64,000 nucleotides of DNA from Branchiostoma floridae (lineage: Eukaryota; Chordata; Leptocardii; Amphioxiformes; Branchiostomatidae). The position numbers and the translations under genes are program-made. The number at the start of each line of letters is the position of its first letter. The stretch's first letter is position 1. Shown here one piece after another: positions 42,501 to 54,500 of the stretch. The notes beneath the pieces are model-generated. The model was not told the DNA's origin and ran no database searches. It was given only the letters and a program-made list of their open reading frames with translations. The stretch covers positions 16,304,187 to 16,368,186 of the forward strand of contig NC_049995.1 of NCBI RefSeq assembly GCF_000003815.2, in the 5' to 3' direction.

Positions 42501-45500
42501 TAGTTATGACGTAGAAAATTTCAATTGTAAAATGTACCTTTATTAACATTTACAAACAAATTGTTTTTTTCTCTTCTTAATAAATGACAACAATACAGGT
42601 AAGTAAGGTGTGTTTCCTTTTATAACAGGCCAGGTAAGACGCCGTACAGGTAAGTAAGGTGTGTTTTCTTTTATAGCAGACCAGGTAAGACACCTTACAG
42701 GTGAGTAAGGTGTGTTTCCTTGACTACAGACTAGGTAAGACACCTTACAGGTGAGCAACGTGTATTTCCTTTCATTACAGACCAGGTAAGACACCGTACA
42801 GGTGAGTAACGTGTATTTCCTTTGATTACAGACCAGGTAAGACACCGTACAGGTGAGTAAGGTGTGTTTCCTTGACTACAGACTAGGTAAGACACCGTAC
42901 AGGTGAGTAACGTGTATTTCCTTTGATTACAGACCAGGTAAGACACCATACAGGTGAGTAAGGTGTGTTTCCTTTTATAACAGACTAGGTAAGACACCGT
43001 ATAGGTAAGTAACGTGTATTTCCTTTCAGTACAGACTAGGTAAGACACCGTACAGGTGAGTAAGGTGTGTTTCTTTTATAACAGAATAGGTAAGACACCG
43101 TACATGTGAATAACGTGTATTTCCTTTGATTACAGACCAGGTAAGACACCGTACAGGTGAGTAACGTGTATTTCCTTTGATAACAGGCCAGGTAAGACAC
43201 CATACAGGTAAGTAAGGTGTGTTTCTTTTTATAACAGACCAGGTATGACACCGTGCATGTGAATAACGTGTATTTCCTTTGATTACAGACCAGGTAAGAC
43301 ACCGTACAGGTGAGTAAGGTGTGTTTCCTTGACTACAGACTAGGTAAGACACCTTACAGGTGAGCAACGTGTATTTCCTTTCATTACAGACCAGGTAAGA
43401 CACCGTACAGGTGAGTAACGTGTATTTCCTTTGATTACAGACCAGGTAAGACAGCGTACATGTGAGTAAGGTGTGTTTCCTTGACTACAGACTAGGTAAG
43501 ACACCGTACAGGTGAGTAACGTGTATTTCCTTTGATTACAGACCAGGTAAGACACCATACAGGTGAGTAAGGTGTGTTTCCTTTTATAACAGACTAGGTA
43601 AGACACCGTACAGGTAAGTAACGTGTATTTCCTTTCAGTACAGACCAGGTAAGACACCGTACAGGTAAGTAACGTGTATTTCCTTTGATAACAGGCCAGG
43701 TAAGACACCATACAGGTAAGTAAGGTGTGTTTCTTTTTATAACAGACCAGGTATGACACCGTGCATGTGAGTAACGTGTATTTCCTTTGATTACAGACCA
43801 GGTAAGACACCATACAGGTGAGTAACGTGTATTTCCTTTCATTACAGACTAGGTAAGACACCGCACAGGTGAGTAAGGTGTGTTTCCTTTGTCTATAGAC
43901 CAGATAGGGTATTACACAGGTGAGTAAGGCGTCTTTCCTTTGCCTATATACCATATAGGCCATTATACAGGTGAGTGAGGCGTCTTTCCTTTGCCTATAG
44001 ACCAGATAGGGTATTATGCAGGTGAGTAAAGCAACTTTCCTTTGCCTGTAGACCAGGAAGGGTATTATACAGGTAAGTTAGGTGTCTTTCCTTCGCCTAT
44101 ATACCAGATGGGGCATTATACAGGTAATTAAGGTGTCTTTCCCTTGCCTATATACCAGATAGGCCATTATACAGGTGAATAAGGTGTCTTTCCTTTGCCT
44201 ATAGACCAGATAAGCCATTAAACAGGTGAGTAAGGTGTCTTTCCTTTGCCTATAGACCAGATAGGCCATTATACAGGTAAGTAAGATGTCTTTACTTTGC
44301 CTATAGACCAGACAGGGTATTATACAGGTGAGTAAAGCGTCTTTCCTTTGCCTATAGACCAGATAGGTATTAAACAGGTGAGTAAAGCAACTTACTTACC
44401 TGTATAATGCCCTATCTGGTCTAAAGGCAAAGGAAAGACGCCTTACTCATCTGTGCGGTGTCTTACCTGGTCTGTAATCAAAGGAAATACACGTTACTCA
44501 CCTGTACGGTGTCTTACCTGGTCTGTTATAAAAGGAAACGTACCTTACTTACCTGTATGGTGTCTTACCTGGCCTGTTATCAAAGGAAATACACGTTACT
44601 CACCTGTATGTTGTCTTACCTGGTCTGTAATCAAAGGAAATACACGTTACTCACCTGTACGGTGTCTTACCTAGTCTGTAGTCAAGGAAACACACCTTAC
44701 TCACCTGTACGGTGTCTTACCTGGTCTGTAATCAAAGGAAATACACGTTACTCACCTGTACGGTGTCTTACCTGGTCTGTAATGAAAGGAAATACACGTT
44801 GCTCACCTGTAAGGTGTCTTACCTAGTCTGTAGTCAAGGAAACACACCTTACTCACCTGTACGGTGTCTTACCTGGTCTGCTATAAAAGGAAACACACCT
44901 TACTTACCTGTACGGTGTCTTACCTGGCCTGTTATAAAAGGAAACACACCTTACTTACCTGTATTGTTGTCATTTATTAAGAAGAGAAAAAAACAATTTG
45001 TTTGTAAATGTTAATAAAGGTACATTTTACAATTGAAATTTTCTACGTCATAACTAAATGTTATAAAACATTTCCTTTCTGTACTCAGAAGAGGAGCCCG
45101 CTTGTGCCATGTTCCAACATTTTATTAGGCTATTGATAGCATGTGGTCACATTTTACTGCACATAAATAATGCAATTAATATTGTTTATGTGTCAACTTC
45201 TTCCAATACTTTTAAAATATTTAGGAAGTGAAACGAAATACATTTTTGTATTTGAAATAAGTTTGTACACACTGTAACAGATAATTACTCATCTAATCAA
45301 ATCCTCATTGTAACAATGTTTCTGTGATAAATAAAGATAAGAAAAGTCCAGTTTGGTGAAGAGTTATTATTATAATGTAAATAGTATTGTTAATAATAAA
45401 TAGCTATGTTTTTCTAGTATTGGTTACCTGCCCCTATTCAGGTTTATAACACTAATGTGTCTGAGCCTTTTGTACATTAATTGGGCACTGAGGTGAATCA

Positions 45501-48500
45501 ATATCCAAATTTGCACTAAGTTCCTCAAACCTGGGTAATAATAGCACAGAAAAAATGACCACATTGTCAATATCAGTCAGATGATAGCACTATGAAATGA
45601 AAATCTTGTTCAGAATTCACTCTAAAATGGTTGTATGAGAAGCTATGCTACAACAGTCCCTCCCGCGATACTTATAAAACAGTCCCGCAAGAAGGTCACA
45701 TGACTAGTGCCCGCCATTTTGAATTGCTATAGTTAAAGTATGGTAGTATCGTCGCCGTACATTTTGACCAAAAACAGGGACTTAAAATGCTTGTAAAGCA
45801 CGGATACTCCGTACACATCAATGGGACACCATCTTGAACATGTTTGTGGCGGTAGGTTTAGGTGTCGTTGCGCGACGGCCTATATTTTTGTGGATATAGT
45901 GGGCATTCGCTAAAAAGACATTTTGCTGGGCGTTCGCTAAAAAGACCATCGAGAATCGAAAACTTTGATTCATGTCACTTCGGGTCAATGGATTGACTTG
46001 AAACTCAGGATTAATACATGGGAGCACAACGTGGACATATTCCAAGCAAAAAAAATGAGATTCGTGCAGCGCGGACTTCTCTAGAGTGGGCGTTTGTGGG
46101 CATTCGCTAAAAAGACCATGCGTGATCCTAATACACAATGTTTATGTTTTGATTTCAGTCATTCTGTATTAAATCCGCTGGCCTTCCAACTGAAACTATC
46201 TTTTTTTGTAGTAAAGTAGATGTTAACGCACTTAAGAAAACTTACAGTCAACAACAAAACCTTAAGACATTCACACCACTTGTAATTGCAACGTTAATTG
46301 GCTTGGCATTAGCTATAGGGTATGCATACTTTTGTAATGTTAACTGTAACGGGGGCCGCCCTAAGACGGTCCCGGTCGTAAGACGGAACGGATTATTTGC
46401 TGATCTTATTATCCATAAGTACACCGTGTTTGTTGTCACTGACTATGCTGATTACAAAGGTAAATAAACCAAGTCCATGCACACAGCTTTAATTTGCATT
46501 CCAAGTATACTTTAACATATTTACTTCATGTTTAAAAAAAAAACAGAATTCTAACAGTAATGTTGACAGTGCTGAATCACTGCGGTCACCGGCCTCTGCG
46601 TATTGGCGGCTCGTGTCGCTAACTATACGAACTTTTTCAAGCAGTCACACAACTGAAATGATACACATAAATAAAGCTCCATAAAACACTATGAATATGG
46701 GTCTTCAAATGTCTGTTGAGTAGAAAAGCAACCAAAAGGAAGTGACATAAACATTGCCACCATTGTACTCCCAAGGGAGTGTGACCGTGAAGGTGACAGA
46801 CTAGAGAACGCTCCAAAGATTTATTTGACTGTAACAAATGATTCGTACTGTCTATGAAAATAAGACTTGATAGAGAGATGTAGATGATATTTTCATATAA
46901 TCAGACCGAGTTTTGTTGATGTTAGCGGTGTCTTTTTTTCGTAATGGTTTTTTTTAGTCGGGCATTCACAATCAGTGCATTCAGCCCATTGCCCGTAAAA
47001 ACATGAGCTGGATTGTTCTAGGTACATCCTTCCTCATGTGAGACAAGAAGTACATACAGTCACGATTTTACTGTCAAAAGAAAGCTGAAATATCATATTA
47101 TTAATTTTTTTCTGTGTACTTAAATTTACCTCTTACTTCTGAAGAGAGCAAAATGTAAATAAAAGCGTACCGAGTTAGGCACACTGTCCAGCGTAGAACA
47201 AAATTGAAAGGTTACATACACGAAATTGTCTCACAGTGTTTGCCGCTTGTAACATGCAGCGCGAAAGGTTCATGAACCACATGAATGCATTTCTTATTCA
47301 AGTATGTTGTTCAAATCTATGTGTAAAAAATTCAGTCATCAAAAATTTGACCACTCTCAGGCAACTAGCGATGGAGCGCCATGAGTTTGAGCGCAAGAAA
47401 AAGCGTACCGTGTTGGGGCACCTCCCGTTATGTAAACTTTCTTCCAAGCACTTTAAGAATTTTACTAAATGAACTCTCATGCAGCATGCGGATAGCAGCA
47501 ATTAGTTCCTACTATAGTGCAAAAATTGTGCACGCTTTTATTATAGACAGAAAGTGTCTTGCCGAATTTCAAACCAATCAAATTATGTTTATTTTAACGT
47601 TAAATCTGTGAATGCTAAGTATCTTTAAAAAACATCCAAGCACTATTAGAATGTTCCCAGATAAATTCCCATGATTAGAAGTTGTTAAAGCAATTCCTAC
47701 ACAACCATTACGGAGAAGATGTCAGAAGTTACGTCAAACCAAGCTGATTAATGTTCACATTAATTACAGTTAACGATGAGATCGGCCTACATCTATGTCC
47801 TTGGACCCTATAAATTACACCATAATTAGTTTAGACTTTGGAACTTTTCATTGCTAATGTGGTCCCCGCCTAACAACAGGCTTTCACCCAATGCAGGTTG
47901 CTCAGTGGTAACATTGTAATGAGTTTCTCTCTGAATATTTATATTACTAGGTAATGGCAGTGTTTTAGTCAGCCTTATTTTTTTTCCGTCCCCTGGATTT
48001 TTAACTTGGAAATGCTGTTGGGCTGTCTCCAGAAAGCAGCATGTGCCATTTTTAAAGGTCTGTGGTATGACTCGGCCGGGGATCGAACTCACGACCTACT
48101 GAATGCAAGGAGAACACTGTATACAGCTTGGCAATTGTACCGGTTATAACTTTACTTAAAGAAAAACAGTTTATTGCAAATTCTAATTGACCGAGGGCTA
48201 ATTGTAAGTGACAAAAAATGACAGACAAATAATGGTAAACAGTATAGTTCAAGCAACTACTCTTGACTTCGTTTAGTCTAACTCAAAGATGTAACTTAGT
48301 TGGTTTGACTTTTTTTCCTCAGAGACAGTGGAAGACAAAAGATTGCACCTTTTCTATAATGTGTAGGTTTTGTGACATTAAAAGGAGAGTAGTTTTCTTT
48401 TTGTCTGTAAACGTGGAGATACATGTATTAGGATAGAGTTTGGTGGCTTCTTTAAAGAGCTTGTTTCTCTTTTGATCATAGAAGGGGCAGTTTGACATAA

Positions 48501-51500
48501 GATGTGTTTCGTCTTCTACCATCATAACGCACAGTATTTACAACTTCTTTCCCACACAGGTAACACAATAATTTAGTATCTTAAGTCTGACTGTAAACAT
48601 TACTTATTATAATAAGAAGCCCCTTAAAGTCTTACTTTCCCAAGTCCTCATCCTTTGACAAGTCGTCATCAGACTCATCATCATCATCCGAGGATCCGGC
48701 TGCAGGCGGTTGCCATGACGATAGTTTCTCCATCTCCTGCCTGCGGCTTTGCTCCGCCTGGGCGTCTTCATGAGCCGCCTCCTCATCGTTCATCAACCAG
48801 AACAGGCCTTTTCCCAGCCGGACGGACTGGATTAGAGACCTGGGGATTATATCACAAGGATTATAGCAGATTGGATTAAGGACTTAAAAGGGATTTCCAC
48901 AAAGATAAGTTTGAATTCTAGACAAAGAGATCATCTTTGGGCATCTTCGCAACCTGCCTCCTCATCGTCCATCAGTCGGAACAGACCCTTCCCCAGCCGA
49001 ACAGACTGGATTAAGGACCTAGGGATTATCAGATGGATTAGAATAGATTGGGTTAAGGACCTAAGGGATTACCACAAAGATCAGTTCAAATTCTAGACAT
49101 AGAGATCATCTCAGAGATTAGTCCTCGTGAGCTGTCTCTTCATCATTCATCAGTCGGAACAGACCTTTCCCCAACCGGACGGACTGGATTAGAGACCTAG
49201 GGATTATCATATGCAGAGATTAGGTCAGATTCAGGACATAGATCCAGAGATCATCTCAGAGATCAGGTCAAATCCAGGAAACACAGTCCTCATGAGACCG
49301 TGAACAGACCCTTCCCCAACCGGACAGACTGGATCAGGGACCTAGGGATTATATCACAATGATTATAGCAGATTGGATTAAGGACTTAAGGGATTTCCAC
49401 AAAGATTAGCTTGAATTCTAGACATAGAGATCATCTTTGGGCATCTTCACGAGCTGCCTCCTTATCGTCCATCAGTCGGAACAGACCCTTCCCCAGCCGA
49501 ACGGACTGGATTAAGGACCTAGGGATTATCACATGGATTAGAATAGATTGGGTTAAGGACCTAAGGGATTACCACAAAGATCAGTTCAAATTCTAGACAT
49601 AGAGATCATCTCAGAGATTAGTCCTCGTGAGCTGTCTCTTCATCATTCATCAGTCGGAACAGACCTTTCCTCAGTCGGACGGACTGGATTAGGGACCTAG
49701 GGATTAGAACAGGGATTAGAACAGACTGGATTAAGGACCTTAAGTGATCTTCATAGACAGCCAGGAAACTTATAACCTCTTTTTCCAGAGGCAGGGTCAC
49801 TAACCACAGGACCACGCAAGCTACTGCATCAAAGATCTAAGGCTGTATCAAAGTCTACCACAAAGACTCTTAAGAATTGCCAGTATTGACAAGTTCTGGG
49901 ACCAAAATGAGACAGGTAGATGCTAGGAGAAAATGAGAAAAACATGTCTTACCTCTGTTTCTTGAACTGACTGTTGAGTGTGTTCAGCTCCTTTTTCTGT
50001 TTCCTCAGCACAAACTGGGCAGCAGTCTAAAGTGAAGACAAAGAAACTTGAATGTGCTTGCCAATGGATATCAATAATACAAACCACTGCTCTAACATTA
50101 TATAAAACATGTATTTTCTATTACATCACTTTGACAATGTTTAGTAGCTTAACAACATTGCTAAGCTACTAAACATCTATTTCAAATTGATGTTATACTT
50201 AGTAATATTCAGTCATACCTCTCACCCATACCACTTAATAAAACAACTTCTGTCCCCTATTCCTTGCTCTAGCATTCATAAAAGTTAAGCATGGGGGAAT
50301 AAGCATAGATGATATTCCTCCTCCCAACTATAAACGTCAGTGAAAAGATATCGATAACAATAATTATCATAAACTCCAAAACCTCAGGTAGAACTCTTGG
50401 GATATCCTGTCCTGCCATGTTGATGTCCATGTCACACACTAAGCTTAAAGATCTCATTCTGATATACGATCCACAGTGTAGCCTCTTATGCCGGATATGT
50501 CTTATAGGATTTCCCAGGTGAAGAGCAGACCTGGTGCTTCAGTGTGTAACACCATGCAGAAGGGCTGGATTAAGATGGAACTGGGGGATATGATAGCATG
50601 TAGAACAAATAATATTACTTCAGTGCTTCAGTGTGTAAGACCATGAAGAAGGAGGGGATTACGATGGAACTGGGGGATATGATAGCATCGCTCTGTGAAA
50701 CAAAATTTCTTGGCCCTTCCGAACAGCCCAACCTTGTTTTCCCCAATGTTATTCAAGAGATGAAATAAAATGCATCGCTATGTGGATCAAATTAGTATCA
50801 CATCCCTTGAACACCCCTTCCCCAACCTCACCTTTATTTTATCCCCCCCATTGGCATTGGTAAGAAAACTACGGGAGCTAAGGAAGCTCCCAATGAACAG
50901 GACAAATTGGAGAGAGATGAACTTAAAGAAATTAAAGACTGATTACAGCTGCAGGGTGTCCAGACCACTGCAGCAGCAGAACACAGTGGACTAGCAACTT
51001 CTCTGCTGCTGCAGCAGCTGTTCCTCGGCATCCTTTACCAGCTGCTGATCAACAAACAAACAAACAAACAAACAAACACTCCGTACCCTTCTCTGCTGCT
51101 GTTGCAGTTGTTCCTCTGCATCCTTCACCAGCTGCTGTTCCCTCTCCTCCTCTTCCTCCCTCCTCTTGTCTGCCAATGCTCGGTCAACAGCCTCTTGCTG
51201 GAATTAGAAGTATAAATTTTAAGCCTTTCTGATAAAATGGACACTGTACAACATAGCGATACTTTCTAAATTTGAAGACTACGTTGTAAATTCTAACCTT
51301 AAAAATTCAGGAGACTCCCTTCTTAGCCTGGGTGAAAATTCTTATAATTTTACTTATTGGGGAGAAGCAGTAACTAAAGAATTAGCATCCAGGCTACTTC
51401 CTTTCAACCAATAGCAACAAAAAATTGGATTGGTTACCAAAGAAATTTGATTTAGTTTAAGACACATAGAAAGTGTCTTCATCCATACATTCTGTACTCA

Positions 51501-54500
51501 AAGTACTTTGCAATATGAAATTTGAAAAGCCCTTAATTCCTTTTTCTATCCTTAGATACTAGTATTAGTAAGGCTTATTCTATTCTATCTTTAATATGTA
51601 TTTTTCTCAATATTTTATTTGCTCATCCCTAATTATAACCTATTAGAAAGAAGAAAAATAAAGAACATGTGACATTGGCCAGGTTGACTATGTTTATTTA
51701 TCACCATTGTAGTCTTTCAAACAGGACCCTTGGCTAGTTATATCATCAGCATATAATCTTCCGTCTTGTACAAATATTTTATTTCAGCTTCATTGCTTGT
51801 GCAAATAGCAACCATCCAACAGACTGTTCTGTGATCATTGCTAAGTAAGGGACTGTGTCAAATGTTCAATGACATATTTCTGCAAGTCTTCACAAAAGAA
51901 GTTGTGACACAACACTGATGTGTAGATTTCAACACTAGGACTAGGAAAGCTGCTGTTTTATATCATAACCTAACAAGGTACATAAAGTAATGAATTTTCA
52001 ATAAAAGTACATGTAGGTACAGTCAAACCAGGACTAGTACTTGTGTCCAACTCTGTAAAAGAACCTCTCTTGTCAATCCTAGGCCTTAGATTATTTCCAC
52101 CATTATAGATATAGGTTTAAGTTTAAAAGTCCCTGTTTTAGGCAATTTCTATTTTCAAAGGAATCAAGAGCATTAAACTTTTAAAACAAACATCCAAATT
52201 TGAAACTGGTACAAATCTTCCACCACCATTTTCACAAGCTCCGAATTAAGTCATCTGAAACTGAAAACCAGCCACAAGTAACCAAGTGCCATGGAGGGGG
52301 TCCCTGTATTGTGCCCTCCTCTATTTAAACCCACCGCACGGACCGCAGAACGTTCTATACAATGAGAACTTTACCGAGACAGTTCGTTGCACAACAAAGG
52401 AGTAAAGTACTGTGCTAAGTAATGGTGGAACGCTCCATAGAGACGCCCTTTAGCTGTGAATAAACCGTGGCGGATTAAGTAGCTTGTATTTACTATAAAG
52501 CACAATTAATGAATTGGAGCAGATTGAATTGGATTTTGGATTAGAAGAATACGTCTATCTATAATGCTATAGATAGTGGGTAAGAAATAAGATATCAGAT
52601 TTTCAGTGACGTACATACATTGTACATGTATAAAGGCCAGAATTCCAAAGAGACAGAGAAATTGTCCTTTTTCTTTATCCTAAAGCTATTTTTGTTTGAC
52701 TGTAACTTCTTTTGATAAGTTTGTATGCATGACAGCCCAATTCCTTTTTCTAGTATTACACGTTTCTTTTCTGGAAAGGGCAACATTATTACTAGTTAGT
52801 ATTAAAACAAATTGTTTGTTTGATTCTTTAAGAAAAGTTGATTTGAGATTTCACAAAAGGCATTGGTCCGTTACACAAAAGGCATGCAGATTTATATAAT
52901 GATGTAATCAAATGTGATGATGTAATGAAATCAAACACAGGAGGCAGAATTAAAGTTTGGACATCGTAATTCAATTGCCTACTCCGGTAAATAATTATTA
53001 CATGGTAAATAATTTTGCTTTACACAGCAAACGTCACTTACAATGTTCAACAAAAGGAAGTACAGTGAACTTTGCAGGTGAAGGTTTTCCCTTTTTACTT
53101 AACGTTACACATCTGACGGTTGTATACATCGCCTGTCTGCGTCCGGTATAATGAGTACCGTTACAAAACCCCGGTACTGTCACCAACACAGCGTGTACCT
53201 ATCAGAGAGAAAACACTCTGACAAGGCTGAAAGGATTAGTGGACTGTTTACTACAAACAAACAGGCCAGTTTGTCAATATGTACACACGCTTTCACACTG
53301 TGTTCCTGTTCATTATGTGCACCTACTCTATCTAAGGCTAGTTAATGAATTAGGGAGCCTGCAATTATAATGGTTGGAAAGGGTAAACAAACATCCGTGA
53401 CAAATTTTTAATCACCGGTTCTTCAGTCCCAACCAACTAAACAACAACTGAAACATTTACTGAAACGTTAAATGTTGGTGTAAACTCCTAGGTTCTGAAA
53501 AAGAAACTTTTTTTTTATGTTTGTGGAAATTTCCTTGAATCGATGAAGGTTATATATAGATTTGAGGTAGGATAGTAAAGGAATAATATCCATTCCAATA
53601 ATTCCATCCAAACTTTCTCACATTCACTGACAAAAAGAAAGCAGTTCACCTTTTAACATCACTAAACCCACACCTTATAGAAAAGGTTGGATCTTTCATC
53701 TTCCACTGTCTTCGAAAAAGGAGTCGAACCCAATAACCTAGGATCTAGAATTAGCTTTTACTAGTTTTAGACTAGAGTAGACACTTGTGATATTGTATTT
53801 TAAACTGTTTGAATCTCTTATGTCACCTGCAATTAGCCCACGGGCAAGAATTTGCAATAAACTAAACCGAATAATACTCGTGTTTTTTTTGTTTGTATAA
53901 AGGGGTGACAACGAAAACGACAAACATAAAACCACCACAGAAATTCCAGGAATTGTAGCATCTCACCCCCAACTGATAGAAAGGGACACTAATGAACTGA
54001 CAAATCTAATTACAACTAACCACACTGCAGGGAGTCTGTTACTATTCAGTATTTCAACACATTAGACTAACTGACTACACAAACACAATTATTACAGTCT
54101 ATAAAGGAAAGCCAACCTCATTTTGAGTGCAGGGTTGCTAGGCAACGGTCGGAAACAGAGCAACGAGGTGGAATTAGTGACAGTAAATCTGTCATCGCTT
54201 CAAACTCGTTTGGTCCCTTTTTTAATTTGTAACAAAGGGATGAAAGGAAGACAAGACGTCTGACGGTCTATATATTTCAAAGTGATGCTGCAACTTGATG
54301 CAATTGTTAATTTATAGTACAAAATGAATGATGAATCGTTGTACAAGTTAGATTCTTTTCTAAACTTCTTACAATATTGTGTTTAGAACAAGTTGATCCT
54401 ACTTCAAAGCCTAAAGGGTGAATGCAGTGCTAAACTGTGATAAATTCTCTGCCAATTACATTGTCTAAATTATAGTACACATTTTGTGTTGAGTTAAAGA

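Larger units (their letters stand above)
38235..46131. mobile_element. 7.9-kb foldback (FB-like) transposon with 9-bp target duplication
   Basis: TGATCCTAA occurs at 38235-38243 and 46123-46131 and brackets a huge inverted repeat. The left arm (38244-39107 plus 42297-42596) mirrors the right arm (46122-45257 plus 45256-44965) at about 95% or more by eye. The termini carry GGTCTTTTTAGCGAA, repeated three times near each end. The centre is an array of 51-bp repeats that itself switches strand at about 44390. No transposase frame was found, so it is non-autonomous. Drosophila FB elements and Mutator-type elements also make 9-bp duplications. It lies in the intron between exons 5 and 4 of the minus-strand gene. 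Confidence 0.88.

Noticed and set aside
42597-44965. CRISPR-like array
   Set aside because: The 51-bp units are contiguous repeats with no unique spacers, and the DNA is eukaryotic.
42543-45014. Several overlapping frames of 60-207 codons with a 17-residue period (for example minus-strand 43340-43963)
   Set aside because: They arise because the 51-bp repeat is a multiple of three and lacks stops in some frames. Similar frames appear on both strands and in shifted registers, and no start or domain is shared.
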